64,000 nucleotides of DNA from Superficieibacter electus (lineage in GTDB: Bacteria > Pseudomonadota > Gammaproteobacteria > Enterobacterales > Enterobacteriaceae), in assembly GCF_002915575.1 (NCBI RefSeq), contig NZ_PQGD01000006.1:186001-250000 (forward strand), read 5' to 3'. Each line of letters opens with the position of its first letter. Within the stretch, counting starts at the first letter, position 1. Both the position numbers and the translations under genes were made by a program. The notes beneath the pieces were generated by a model. That model was not told where the DNA came from. It did no database searches and saw only the letters and a program-made list of their open reading frames with translations. Positions 18,429 through 27,758 of this stretch are shown one piece after another.

Positions 18429-20021
18429 TTACTCGATGCCCTGGCTGCGCAGGTAATCTTCGTAATTACCGCTGAAGTCCACCACACGCTGCGGGGTAAT
18501 TTCCAGCACGCGGGTCGCCAGCGAGCTGACGAATTCGCGGTCGTGAGAGACAAAAATCAACGTCCCTTCGTACATCTCCAGCGCCATGTTCAATGATTCG
18601 ATGGATTCCATATCCAGGTGGTTAGTCGGTTCGTCCATCACCAGGATATTTGGCTTTTGCATCATTAACTTGCCGAACAGCATACGTCCTTTTTCGCCAC
18701 CGGAAAGCACTTTCGCGGGTTTTTTGATATCGTCCTGGCTGAACAGCAAACGCCCAAGGAAGCTACGTACCACCTGCTCATCATCGCCTTCCTGCTTCCA
18801 CTGACTCATCCATTCAAACACGGTGAGATCGTTGGCGAAATCGTCCGCGTGATCCTGGGCATAATAGCCGATGCGGGCGTTTTCCGACCATTTAACCGTT
18901 CCGCTGTTGGCCTCAAGTTCACCGACCAGCGTTTTCAGCAGCGTCGATTTACCGACGCCGTTGGTACCGAGAACCGCCAGTTTTTCCCCTACTTCAAGCA
19001 GTAAACTGACATCTTTAAACAGCGGTCCGTTATCGAAGCCTTTGGTCAGCTTCTCCACTTCAAGCGCATTTCGGAACAGTTTTTTATCCTGCTCGAAGCG
19101 AATGAACGGGTTCTGACGGCTGGAAGCTTTCACCTCATCCAGCTTGATTTTATCGATCTGGCGGGCACGAGAAGTCGCCTGGCGCGACTTGGAGGCGTTG
19201 GCGCTAAAACGGCTGACGAAAGATTGCAGGTCGGCAATTTGCGCCTTTTTCTTGGCGTTGTCGGCCAGCAGACGTTCACGTGCCTGGGTCGCCGCGGTCA
19301 TATATTCATCGTAGTTGCCCGGATAAATACGCAGCTCGCCATAATCCAGATCGGCCATATGGGTGCAGACCATGTTGAGGAAGTGACGGTCGTGCGAAAT
19401 GATGATCATCGTGCTGTCACGTTCGTTAAGCACCTGCTCAAGCCAGCGAATAGTATCGATGTCGAGGTTGTTGGTCGGTTCATCAAGCAGCAGAATGTCC
19501 GGGTTAGAGAATAGCGCCTGCGCCAGTAGCACACGCAGCTTCCAGCCAGGGGCGATTTCACTCATCGGACCGTAATGTTGCTCTACCGGAATACCAACGC
19601 CCAGCAGCAATTCACCGGCGCGCGATTCAGCGGAATAGCCGTCCATCTCGCCGTACAGCACTTCCAGATCGGCCACTTTATAGCCGTCTTCTTCGCTCAT
19701 TTCCGCGAGAGCATAAATGCGATCGCGCTCCTGCTTCACTTCCCACAGCTCGCTGTGGCCCATGATCACCGTGTCGAGCACCGAGTACTCTTCAAAAGCG
19801 AACTGGTCCTGACGCAGCTTACCGATACGTTCATTAGGATCGAGAGAAACATTACCCAGCGTCGGTTCTAAATCGCCGCCGAGGATTTTCATAAACGTGG
19901 ATTTACCGCTGCCGTTCGCGCCAATCAGGCCGTAACGGTTGCCGCCGCCAAACTTGACGGAAATATTTTCAAATAGCGGCTTACTGCCGAACTGCATGGT
20001 GACGTTGCTGGAAACTAACAC
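18429..20021 (-). CDS. ybiT: ABC-F ribosome-associated ATPase YbiT
   Basis: Soluble double-ABC protein of the ABC-F translation-factor group, thought to bind the ribosomal E site; it has no membrane domain. 530 residues as in K-12. First cassette: GANGSGKS near 36 and [11 protein letters not shown] near 180. Second: GTNGVGKS near 352 and [11 protein letters not shown] near 460. The P-site tRNA interaction motif linker, rich in K, R and A (about 240-300), lies between them. The C-terminus ends soon after the second cassette with a short tail. The gene is divergent from ldtB and has its own terminator. Confidence 0.96.
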   Translation of the reverse strand: MLVSSNVTMQFGSKPLFENISVKFGGGNRYGLIGANGSGKSTFMKILGGDLEPTLGNVSLDPNERIGKLRQDQFAFEEYSVLDTVIMGHSELWEVKQERDRIYALAEMSEEDGYKVADLEVLYGEMDGYSAESRAGELLLGVGIPVEQHYGPMSEIAPGWKLRVLLAQALFSNPDILLLDEPTNNLDIDTIRWLEQVLNERDSTMIIISHDRHFLNMVCTHMADLDYGELRIYPGNYDEYMTAATQARERLLADNAKKKAQIADLQSFVSRFSANASKSRQATSRARQIDKIKLDEVKASSRQNPFIRFEQDKKLFRNALEVEKLTKGFDNGPLFKDVSLLLEVGEKLAVLGTNGVGKSTLLKTLVGELEANSGTVKWSENARIGYYAQDHADDFANDLTVFEWMSQWKQEGDDEQVVRSFLGRLLFSQDDIKKPAKVLSGGEKGRMLFGKLMMQKPNILVMDEPTNHLDMESIESLNMALEMYEGTLIFVSHDREFVSSLATRVLEITPQRVVDFSGNYEDYLRSQGIE

Positions 20022-20307
20022 GCGTAATTCCTGAAAAAGTGTGACAAACCGCTAATTATGCCACTTTGGCGCAGCTTTTTCACGAAGTGAAATTGATTGA
20101 TGCCCGCCGTTACGTTAAAAGCCGGCTTTATGCCAGGATTCTGAATTAAAATCAGTCCCCTGCATTTGCGTCTAAAATGTAGTCAGCGGAAAAAAGTGTG
20201 ATTTTGCACACATCTATTTCCCACTCAACGGGAATGCACCTATAATGCGCTCCCAATGATAGTGGACTTTTAAACCAACAGCCTGTGGCACCGGTATCTT
20301 GCTCAAT

Positions 20308-21228
20308 ATGAATATGAAACTAAAGACCCTTTTTGCGGCGGCGCTGGCTGTCGTAGGCTTTTGCAAAACAGCTTCAGCCGTCACGTATCCTCTGCCTACC
20401 GACGGCAGCCGTTTAATTGGTGAAAACCAGGTCATTCAGATCCCTGATGATAACAAGCAGCCGCTGGAGTACTTTGCAGCGGAGTATCAGATGGGGCTGT
20501 CCAATATGCTGGAAGCCAACCCGGGCGTGGATACTTACCTGCCAAAAGGCGGTACCGTGCTGAACATTCCTCAGCAACTGATCCTGCCAGATACCGTGCA
20601 TGAAGGGATTGTTATTAATAGCGCCGAAATGCGTCTGTATTACTATCCGAAGGGTACCAATACGGTTATCGTGCTGCCGATTGGTATTGGTCAGTTAGGC
20701 AAAGACACCCCGATTGCCTGGACGACAAAAGTCGAGCGTAAGAAAGCGGGTCCGACCTGGACACCAACGGCGAAAATGCATGCTGAATACGCTGCGGCAG
20801 GCCAGCCGCTGCCAGCGGTGGTTCCGGCGGGTCCGGATAACCCGATGGGCCTGTACGCCCTGTATATCGGCCGCCTGTACGCTATTCACGGCACTAACGC
20901 CAACTTCGGCGTTGGCCTGCGTGTCAGCCACGGCTGTGTACGTCTGCGTAACGACGACATCAAGTTCCTGTTCCAGAATGTGCCGGTCGGTACGCGGGTA
21001 CAGTTTATTGATGAGCCGGTTAAATCGACTACCGAGCCAGACGGCAGCCGTTATGTCGAAATACATAACCCGCTTTCCACCACTGAAGCCCAGTTTAATG
21101 GTGATGAAGTGGTGCCGGTTACCCTGACCAAAGCGGTGAAAAAAGTCACTGACCAGGCGGATGTTGACCAGTCTGTACTGGAACAGGCTATTCAGAACCG
21201 TTCCGGGATGCCGGTTCGTCTGAACTAA
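20308..21228 (+). CDS. ldtB: L,D-transpeptidase LdtB (YbiS)
   Basis: Periplasmic enzyme that attaches Braun's lipoprotein to meso-diaminopimelate of peptidoglycan. With the ATG at 20308 it has 306 residues, exactly the K-12 length; a TTG three codons upstream is in frame but less likely. Signal peptide about 1-24, ending ASA. A LysM-like segment [22 protein letters not shown] lies at about 52-73. The YkuD catalytic domain has HGTNANFG (His194) and SHGCVRLRN, with nucleophile Cys210. A TATAAT lies about 60 bases upstream as a possible -10. Confidence 0.96.
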   Translation: MNMKLKTLFAAALAVVGFCKTASAVTYPLPTDGSRLIGENQVIQIPDDNKQPLEYFAAEYQMGLSNMLEANPGVDTYLPKGGTVLNIPQQLILPDTVHEGIVINSAEMRLYYYPKGTNTVIVLPIGIGQLGKDTPIAWTTKVERKKAGPTWTPTAKMHAEYAAAGQPLPAVVPAGPDNPMGLYALYIGRLYAIHGTNANFGVGLRVSHGCVRLRNDDIKFLFQNVPVGTRVQFIDEPVKSTTEPDGSRYVEIHNPLSTTEAQFNGDEVVPVTLTKAVKKVTDQADVDQSVLEQAIQNRSGMPVRLN

Positions 21229-21240
21229 GTCCTGACGCTT

Positions 21241-21265
21241 GCCCGGACGATACCACGCTCCGGGC
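21241..21265 (+). terminator. Hairpin downstream of ldtB
   Basis: 7-bp inverted repeat GCCCGGA/TCCGGGC with an 11-base loop, 12 bases after the ldtB stop codon. No U tract. It lies between convergent ldtB and the GntR gene, so it may serve both. Confidence 0.45.
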
Positions 21266-21271
21266 AGGCGG

Positions 21272-21988
21272 TTAACCGTTATTGACGATCACAATCCCGC
21301 TGTGATCGTAGCGATAATGACAGTGGGCGTACTCCAGCGGCGTGCCATCCTCCAGATAAATCACCTGTTCGACTTCCATCACCGGGTCAGTCTCCTGGCA
21401 ATTCAGATACTGCATATCCAGGACATCAGGTTTGAGTGCCCTGACAACCCGATACGATCCCATCATCTTTAGCCCCAGCGTTTGCTGCAGGTACTGAAAG
21501 ACAGAACCCTCAAGATGAGAGCGACTCAGACCGGGGACCAGGTTGACAGGCATAATGGTGGCATCCAGGGACATCGGCTCATCGTTAAGCAGGCGCAGGC
21601 GGATAAAGTCATACACTGGCGCATCGGCATTAATCAGCAGCGACGTTTGCTCTTTCTCGGTTGGGAACCGTAGTTCAAAGCGGATAACCACGCTGCTGAC
21701 CCTACCTTTATGGCCCCATGTTTTGGTCGCGCCAAAATAGTCGCTGCCGGCCAGATCCCACTGGGAAAATTGATGGAAATTTTTGCGGATAAAGGTGCCC
21801 TGCCCCTGGCGGGTATACACCAGCCCTTCAATGATTAGCTGGCGCATCGCCTGCTGGATCGTCATCCGGCTGGTGCTGAACTCGGCTGCCAGTGCAAACT
21901 GATCGGGCAACGGCTCATTCGCGGGATACTGCTTACTCATAATTCGTCGCCTGATTTCCCGCGCGATTAATACATACTTCGCTGCCAT
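21272..21988 (-). CDS. GntR/HutC-family transcriptional regulator of the beta-glucoside operon
   Basis: A 238-residue repressor-type regulator. The N-terminal winged helix has the GntR signature LPDQFALAAEFSTSRMTIQQAMRQLIIEGLVYTRQGQGTF split over about 28-66. The rest is a UTRA effector domain (residues about 90-235) that in this subfamily binds phosphorylated sugars. It is the last gene of a three-gene operon with a PTS EIIC and a GH1 6-phospho-beta-glucosidase, 17 bases behind the EIIC stop. Twin palindromes before the first gene are its likely operators, giving autoregulation and induction by a phospho-beta-glucoside. Confidence 0.88.
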   Translation of the reverse strand: MAAKYVLIAREIRRRIMSKQYPANEPLPDQFALAAEFSTSRMTIQQAMRQLIIEGLVYTRQGQGTFIRKNFHQFSQWDLAGSDYFGATKTWGHKGRVSSVVIRFELRFPTEKEQTSLLINADAPVYDFIRLRLLNDEPMSLDATIMPVNLVPGLSRSHLEGSVFQYLQQTLGLKMMGSYRVVRALKPDVLDMQYLNCQETDPVMEVEQVIYLEDGTPLEYAHCHYRYDHSGIVIVNNG

Positions 21989-22005
21989 TGCCCTTCCTTT
22001 ATTAT

Positions 22006-23313
22006 TTACGCTATCTCACTGTTTTTCTGTGCCACTCTCTCTGCAATTTTGAGAAAAGGCAGGTAGAAGAATACACCAAACACAATGATGATCAATTGTA
22101 CGACTACGGCACGCCAGTCACCGGCGGTAGCAAGCCAGGCGCTAAGTACAGGTGGTGTGGTCCAGGGGATCATGACTACGCAGCGCGACATCAAACCCAG
22201 CGTCGTACAAACCCAGGCAAAAAAGATGCCGATGGCGGGCAGCAGGACAAAGGGGATCATCAGAGGAATGTTAAAAACAATTGGCAGGCCAAAAATGACC
22301 GGTTCATTGATGTTAAACAGGCCGGGGGTGATTGCCAGACGTGCGACCTGTTTGGCCGCTTTCTGACGCGAAAAAATAAAAATCGCAATGAGCAGAGAAA
22401 TCGTGCTGCCGGTACCGCCAATCATGCCAAACGTCGGCACGAAGATATTGTTGATGATATGCGGTATTGGCTGACCGTTAGCAAACGCCAGCATATTCTC
22501 ATTGGTATTAATCAGCAGGAATGGCTCCAGAATGACACTGTTTACTACCGCCTGATGGATACCGAGCGTAAACAGGAAGTTACCGAAGCTATAGATAAAT
22601 AGTGTCCCTGGCAGACTGGTATTAATCATGCGCAGCGGCTGCTGGATAAGCGTAGTGATTAAGTGGATCAAATCAGTATGCAGCAGATTAGCCAGCAAGG
22701 CGGAAAACAGCGCAAATAACGACAGCGTGAGAATCGTCGGAATGAGCGAGGAAAATGACTGACTGACCGCCGGAGGCACATTTTCACCCAGCGATATTTT
22801 TAAGCGCTCAATCCGTGCAATACGGATAAAAATTTCAGTCGATAACAAACCAATAATCACTCCGGCAAAAATCCCGGTAGTGCCAATATTCGCGAAGGTT
22901 AATACCTGGGTAATACTGACCGTGGTCTTCGCGCCGACAGGTATCAAATCAACCTGCATCGGCATCATGATAATAAAACTACATATCGCAATAATGACCG
23001 CCGACACCGGATTGTCGATGTGTTTATTACGTGCCAGTGACCAGGCAATCATTGGCGCAATCAACAGGGCGGCAATATTCAACGTCCCGTTGATAATTGC
23101 ATCACCCCATAGTTTAAACTTCGTCAGCGTTTCCCCTTCCATTACCCACGGAAACACCACATTATTTACCAGCACCGCCAGCCCGGCCAGAATGAAAATT
23201 GGCATGATGGCAGCAAACGCGTCGCGCAGAGAGCGTAAATGTACCTGCCCTGCGATCCGCGCGGAAATATCAACGAAGCGATCGGTAAAAGACTGCATAT
23301 TTGTACCAGACAT
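22006..23313 (-). CDS. PTS EIIC component, cellobiose/lactose family
   Basis: Membrane channel subunit of a sugar phosphotransferase system, Lac family (cellobiose/lichenan/aryl-beta-glucoside type). 435 residues with about ten hydrophobic segments, starting after the amphipathic FTDRFVDISARIAGQ. Family marks include FAAIMPIFILAGLAVLVNN near 30, SFGNFLFTLGIHQAVV near 240 and the substrate loop FNINEPVIFGLPIVFNIP near 335. The operon has neither EIIA nor EIIB, so a partner such as the ChbAB pair encoded elsewhere must phosphorylate the sugar. It is downstream of the GH1 enzyme and upstream of the GntR gene. Confidence 0.9.
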   Translation of the reverse strand: MSGTNMQSFTDRFVDISARIAGQVHLRSLRDAFAAIMPIFILAGLAVLVNNVVFPWVMEGETLTKFKLWGDAIINGTLNIAALLIAPMIAWSLARNKHIDNPVSAVIIAICSFIIMMPMQVDLIPVGAKTTVSITQVLTFANIGTTGIFAGVIIGLLSTEIFIRIARIERLKISLGENVPPAVSQSFSSLIPTILTLSLFALFSALLANLLHTDLIHLITTLIQQPLRMINTSLPGTLFIYSFGNFLFTLGIHQAVVNSVILEPFLLINTNENMLAFANGQPIPHIINNIFVPTFGMIGGTGSTISLLIAIFIFSRQKAAKQVARLAITPGLFNINEPVIFGLPIVFNIPLMIPFVLLPAIGIFFAWVCTTLGLMSRCVVMIPWTTPPVLSAWLATAGDWRAVVVQLIIIVFGVFFYLPFLKIAERVAQKNSEIA

Positions 23314-23396
23314 AGCAGAACCCTTTCTTTTATACCCTGGACAATTCAGGTCGCAGAGCGCTGCGACCTGTAATCAGTACAAACCCGGCCAGATGT

Positions 23397-24773
23397 TTAC
23401 ATCTTGTCGCCGTTACTGTGGATGACCTGTTTTAACCAGGCATAGCTCTTCTTCGGCACCCTTTTCAGGTCTTTTAAATCATGGTTTTCCCGGTTCACGT
23501 AGACGACTCCGTAGCGTTTACGCATATCGCCTTGTGAACTGAGAATGTCGATAAGCCCCCAGCCGAGATAGCCGATTACCTGTGCGCCATCCTCAAAAAT
23601 AGCGGCCTTCATGGCGTTAATATGCTCGCGGTGATAGTCGATGCGATAGTCATCTTCAATCATGTTGACGCCGTCCCACGACTCAATGACCCCGATACCA
23701 TTTTCAATCGGGAAGACCGGCAGACGCCAGTCGTTGTAGTAACGGGTAATGATGGTGCGAAAGCCCAGCGGATCGATTTGCCAGTTCCACTCCGTCGCTT
23801 TCAGCCACGGATTCGGTTTATCGCCGTGCAGCAGGTAATAGTTCACCGGCGTATTTTCGGCAATGGCATCGCTGTCGAGAGTACGACTGGCATAATAGCT
23901 AAATGCCATAAAATCATTTTTGACGCGGGTCAGCAGTGCCAGATCCTCTTCACGATAAATATCCTCAAAACCTTCGCGCTTCACGACTGCCAGCACTTCC
24001 GGGCTGTACCCTTCCCCGGCGTAAACCCGCAGCAGGTTTTGGTTAAGAAACTCGTCGTACTGCTGGGCGCAGAAAATATCCCGTGGTTTGCAGGTTGCCG
24101 GATAGACCAGTTGATGGGCCAGCATCCCGCCAAACATTTTCCCCGGCTGGGTGTCATGCAGATACTGGGTTAAATGCACATGCGCCATCATGGTGTGATG
24201 CTGGATCAGATACAACTCGCGCAGCGTTTGATCGCCCTGCATATAGCCAGCAACCTTAAACGCTTCCGGCATATGGAAAATATTCTGTTCATTAAAAGAC
24301 AGCCAGTATTTCACCCGATCGCCAAAGCGGTCGATCATCTGCTTCCCATACCGGATGAATGCTTCCATAACGCGGCGATCGGTAAAACCGTTATACTGCT
24401 CGGCCAGCGCCAGTGGCATATCAAAGTGATACAGGCAGACCATCGGCTCAATACCGCGGGCAATCAGATCATTGATAAATCGGTCATAGAACGCGATACC
24501 TTCTTCATTAAACTCGCCATCTCCCTGCGGGCACACGCGGCTCCATGAAATCTGGAAACGATAGCAGTTCATGCCCAGATCCTGCATATGGTCGAAATCT
24601 TCCCGGTAGCGGTGATAGGAGTCCGTGGCGACTTTCCAGTCAGAGGCAAACTCGCTGGCCTCACGGATATCGTAAACCGACTTCCCTTTTCCGCCTTCGT
24701 TCCAGGCTCCTTCAGTCTGCATGCTGGAGACCGAATTTCCCCATAAAAATCCGTCGGCTAATTTTTTGGTCAT
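23397..24773 (-). CDS. 6-phospho-beta-glucosidase, glycoside hydrolase family 1
   Basis: Cytosolic enzyme that splits the phosphorylated beta-glucosides delivered by the PTS. With the ATG at 24773, AAGGAG seven bases upstream, the protein has 458 residues. Acid/base Glu162 is in WLSFNEQN and nucleophile Glu357 in FPIENGIG; both catalytic motifs of GH1 are intact although the second usually reads TENG. The N-terminal signature FLWGNSVSSMQTEGAWNEGGKG (about 9-30) marks the family. An ATG eleven codons upstream is in frame but would lie over the operator. It is the promoter-proximal gene of the EIIC-GntR operon. Confidence 0.93.
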   Translation of the reverse strand: MTKKLADGFLWGNSVSSMQTEGAWNEGGKGKSVYDIREASEFASDWKVATDSYHRYREDFDHMQDLGMNCYRFQISWSRVCPQGDGEFNEEGIAFYDRFINDLIARGIEPMVCLYHFDMPLALAEQYNGFTDRRVMEAFIRYGKQMIDRFGDRVKYWLSFNEQNIFHMPEAFKVAGYMQGDQTLRELYLIQHHTMMAHVHLTQYLHDTQPGKMFGGMLAHQLVYPATCKPRDIFCAQQYDEFLNQNLLRVYAGEGYSPEVLAVVKREGFEDIYREEDLALLTRVKNDFMAFSYYASRTLDSDAIAENTPVNYYLLHGDKPNPWLKATEWNWQIDPLGFRTIITRYYNDWRLPVFPIENGIGVIESWDGVNMIEDDYRIDYHREHINAMKAAIFEDGAQVIGYLGWGLIDILSSQGDMRKRYGVVYVNRENHDLKDLKRVPKKSYAWLKQVIHSNGDKM

Positions 24774-24794
24774 TGACTGGCTCCTTATTTCTAT

Positions 24795-24827
24795 ATGACT
24801 AGTCATTTAAAATATATGACTAGTCAT
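24795..24827. promoter_or_regulatory. Twin palindromic operators for the GntR regulator
   Basis: Two identical perfect 12-bp palindromes ATGACTAGTCAT at 24795-24806 and 24816-24827. Their centres are 21 bp apart, two helical turns, so two dimers would bind on one face. A CTAG-centred palindrome is usual for HutC-type GntR repressors. The first site begins 21 bases before the GH1 start codon and TATATT between the sites is a possible minus-strand -10, so bound repressor would block transcription. Confidence 0.8.
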
Positions 24828-24903
24828 ATACCCGGAACCGTCGGGCAGGCAAAAACTAATGCGCGAAAATGTGAGCGGATTCGAAAAGATCGTGGCGAGC
24901 GGC

Positions 24904-24930
24904 AAAAGAAAAGCCCGGCGAAGGCCGGGC
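24904..24930 (-). terminator. Rho-independent terminator of the aldo/keto reductase gene
   Basis: On the minus strand a 7-bp GC stem GCCCGGC/GCCGGGC with a four-base loop is followed by TTTTCTTTT. It lies downstream of the reductase gene, beyond a REP pair. Confidence 0.75.
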
Positions 24931-24971
24931 GAAGGTGGTGAGAGAAATAATGTCTGCCCATGTGGTGATTT

Positions 24972-25065
24972 GCCGGATGGCGCTGCGCTTAATCGGCCTA
25001 CATTTCCTCTAAAATCAACGTATTCTCCGGGATCGTAGGCCCGCGCAAGCGCAGCGCCGCCGGGC
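24972..25065. repeat. Pair of inverted REP elements (BIME)
   Basis: REP copy at 24972-25001 ends in GGCCTAC on the plus strand; a second copy at 25035-25065 begins GTAGGCC, the opposite orientation. Each can fold through GGCGCTGCGC-type arms. The pair sits between the reductase stop codon and its terminator. The rest of the 312-base gap at 24774-25085 holds the operators and terminator described separately. Confidence 0.75.
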
Positions 25066-25085
25066 ACGGGCCACAACGTAACGCG

Positions 25086-26123
25086 TTACCCTTTCAGCTG
25101 ATTGCGGCGATATTCCCCCTGCCGCTCCAGCATCCAGCCGGGATATTCCCGCGGCAGCGCGCTGACCCCATCAAGCTGTTTAAGCTCCTCTTCGCTCAGA
25201 CGGATCTCCGTGGCCGCGATATTATCAGTCAACTGCTCAGGACGCTTCGCCCCGATAATCACGCTGCTGACCACCGGCTGATGCAGCAGCCACGCCAGCG
25301 CAATCTGCGCTACCGACACACCTTTGCTGTCAGCAATTGTGCGCATCACATCCACGCAATCAAACGCGCGTTCTTTCTCCACCGGCGGGAAATCAAATTC
25401 CTGACGGCGACTGCCAGCTTCACTTTCGCCATCGCGGCTATATTTACCGCTCAGCAGGCCGCCTGCCAGCGGACTCCAGACCATCAGCCCGACGCCTTCA
25501 CTTTGCATCATCGGCACCAGTTCACGTTCCAGATCGCGCCCGGCGATGGTGTAGTAAGCCTGGAGGGAGGCAAAGCGTGCCAGCCCTTTGCGCTCGGAAA
25601 TGCCCAGCGCTTTGGTAATTTGCCATGCCGCCCAGTTTGACACGCCGATATAACGTACATGGCCGTGCTGGACCAGATTATCCAGCGCGTACAGCGTTTC
25701 TTCCATCGGCGTTGCTGGATCAAACCCGTGTAGCTGATAGAGATCGATATGATCCAGTTGCAGGCGGCGCAGGCTCTCCTTCACGCTGTTGATAATGTGA
25801 TAACGCGAACTGCCGCGCGAGTTAACGCCTTTGGTGCCGGTTTCGCCAAACACCTTGGTGGCGACCACCACATCCTCACGCGGGATCTTCAGGTTTTTCA
25901 ACGCCTGCCCGGTGATCTCCTCTGAACGCCCCTCGGAGTAAACATTCGCGGTGTCGATAAAGTTGATCCCCGCCTCCAGCGCGGTGCCCACCAGTTTTTC
26001 CGCATCGGCCTGGCGTAGCTGACCAATCTTACCCCACATGCCTTCTTCGCCGCCGAAGGTCATGGTGCCGAGGCACAGCTCCGAGACAAACAGACCGGTA
26101 TTGCCGAGTTTTTGATATCGCAC
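25086..26123 (-). CDS. Aldo/keto reductase
   Basis: NADPH-dependent oxidoreductase of the aldo/keto reductase superfamily, 345 residues. The catalytic tetrad is visible: Asp57 (FIDTANVYS), Tyr62, Lys89 (VATKVF) and His131 (LYQLHGFDP). The cofactor phosphate loop SVIIGAKRPEQLTDNI is near 290. The pattern is closest to the group of general aldehyde and sugar reductases with EEGMWGKIGQLRQADAEKLV near 26-45; the substrate cannot be given. It has its own terminator and does not share an operon with the neighbouring efflux genes, which end 107 bases upstream. Confidence 0.9.
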   Translation of the reverse strand: MRYQKLGNTGLFVSELCLGTMTFGGEEGMWGKIGQLRQADAEKLVGTALEAGINFIDTANVYSEGRSEEITGQALKNLKIPREDVVVATKVFGETGTKGVNSRGSSRYHIINSVKESLRRLQLDHIDLYQLHGFDPATPMEETLYALDNLVQHGHVRYIGVSNWAAWQITKALGISERKGLARFASLQAYYTIAGRDLERELVPMMQSEGVGLMVWSPLAGGLLSGKYSRDGESEAGSRRQEFDFPPVEKERAFDCVDVMRTIADSKGVSVAQIALAWLLHQPVVSSVIIGAKRPEQLTDNIAATEIRLSEEELKQLDGVSALPREYPGWMLERQGEYRRNQLKG

Positions 26124-26230
26124 AGGACTCTCCTTTCAGGATGATAACGTGAGTACCCTATAGTTATAACTCCCTGTGCACGCTGGCGAATGTGGCGTTC
26201 CTGTTGTTTTCTTGCCCAATCCTCTGAAAG

Positions 26231-27757
26231 TTAGCCGCGCGGTGCATCGCCGAAGACGGAATAGTCCGGCAGTCGCACCGTCTGATACGGCTCCCAGCCG
26301 CCGCCCAGTGCCTTATACAGGGCCACCAAATCGAGACTGCTTTGCACCTTCGCCTGCGCCCGCTGTTGTTCGGCCTGCGCCAGTTGACGCTGGGCATCAA
26401 GCACATCAATAAAGGTTGCCAGCCCCTGCCGATAGCTGTCGCTGGCAAGATTAAAGGCGTTTTGCAGCGCCTCGATCGACCGATCCAGCCCCTGCTCCTG
26501 CTGCTGATCGCTGCGATAGCTAACCAGCGCGTTCTCTACGTCATTCAGCGCATTCAATACCGTCTGACGATATTGCAGCACCGTCGCCCCTTGCTGGGCG
26601 CGGGCCAGTTTGACGCTGGAGACCAGACGACCGCCCTGGAAAATAGGGATTGAGACCTGCGGGCCAAAGCTGTAAAAATGGCTGCTCCAGTCGGTCAGCC
26701 AGTCGGCTTCGCTGTTGCGCATGCCAAACTGGCCGCTCAGCGTCAGACTGGGGAACAACTGGGCGACGGAAACGCCAATTTGCGCGGTGGCAGCGTGCAG
26801 ATTAGCTTCCGCTTCACGCACGTCCGGACGCCGGCGAGCCAGCGTTGACGGAATCCCCGTTTTAACAATATTGGGTAGCGGCGGCAGAGGTTGTTCGCCA
26901 CGCAGTTCATTATCCAGCGTACCGGGCGCTTTCCCCAACAGCACGGCCAGGGCGTTCATCGCCTGGCGTTGCTGTGCCTGATATTGCGGCAATTGCGCTT
27001 CGAGATTACCTAACTGAGCACGGGCGTTTTCCACATCCATTTGCGGTGACAGCCCGCCGCGCTGACGGTTCTCAGTCAGCTCCAGCGTCTGCTGCGCGCT
27101 GGCAATCTGCGTATTCATGGTATGGATAATACTTTGCGCCCCGCGCAACTGTAGCCAGGCGCGGGCGACTTCCGCCTCCAGCGATACCAGCGCATCGTTG
27201 CGTTGCTCAATTGCCGCCTGCTGTTGTGCATCCGCCGCTTCCACCTGACGGCGGACTTTACCCCATAAATCCAGCTCCCACTGCGCGTCAAAGCTACCCT
27301 GGTAAAGGTTAATCGGCTGGGTCAACGGCCCCAGCGCGCCGCGCAGTTCTGGATCGACGTTATCAAGTTGGCTGTAGACGTCATGCGATTCCAGTTCGCC
27401 CTTTAGCCCCAGTTGCTGACGGGTGGCCTGTAAATTGCCATTGACCGACGGCATAAATGCGCCGCCCGCCTGATTTAATTGTTCGCGCGCACCGGCAATA
27501 CGCAGCACCGCTTGTTGCAGTGACAGGTTGCCTGCAATCGCCCGCTCAATCAGGCTGTTGAGCTGCGGCGAATTAAAGGTGGTCCACCAGCGCGGGTCGA
27601 CTGCCTGCGGCCGGGTTTGCGACGGTACATCGCCGCCGCCCGCATCATTCCAGCGCGCCGGCGTCTGCGGTACCGCCGTCTTATAGTCCGGGCCTACGCT
27701 GCACCCGGCCATCATCAGTGCGATCGCTGCCAGAGGAAAAATAGTGCGTCTTTGCAT
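26231..27757 (-). CDS. Outer-membrane efflux lipoprotein (TolC-like, NodT family)
   Basis: Outer-membrane channel of a tripartite drug exporter. With the ATG at 27757 it has 508 residues and a clear lipoprotein signal: MQRRTIFPLAAIALMMAGC, acylated at Cys19 followed by SVGPDY. Two OEP domains with long coiled helices follow (for example EQLNQAGGAFMPSVNG and VREAEANLHAATAQIGVSVAQLFPSL). AGGAG lies seven bases upstream. A start nine codons earlier would bury the signal inside the preceding gene. The gene follows the EmrB-like stop by one base and completes an operon that encodes adaptor, pump and channel. Confidence 0.92.
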   Translation of the reverse strand: MQRRTIFPLAAIALMMAGCSVGPDYKTAVPQTPARWNDAGGGDVPSQTRPQAVDPRWWTTFNSPQLNSLIERAIAGNLSLQQAVLRIAGAREQLNQAGGAFMPSVNGNLQATRQQLGLKGELESHDVYSQLDNVDPELRGALGPLTQPINLYQGSFDAQWELDLWGKVRRQVEAADAQQQAAIEQRNDALVSLEAEVARAWLQLRGAQSIIHTMNTQIASAQQTLELTENRQRGGLSPQMDVENARAQLGNLEAQLPQYQAQQRQAMNALAVLLGKAPGTLDNELRGEQPLPPLPNIVKTGIPSTLARRRPDVREAEANLHAATAQIGVSVAQLFPSLTLSGQFGMRNSEADWLTDWSSHFYSFGPQVSIPIFQGGRLVSSVKLARAQQGATVLQYRQTVLNALNDVENALVSYRSDQQQEQGLDRSIEALQNAFNLASDSYRQGLATFIDVLDAQRQLAQAEQQRAQAKVQSSLDLVALYKALGGGWEPYQTVRLPDYSVFGDAPRG

Positions 27758-27758
27758 A

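Noticed and set aside
24807-25076. 89-codon minus-strand frame upstream of the GH1 gene
   Set aside because: It is built from REP elements and a terminator, has no ribosome binding site and overlaps the operators.
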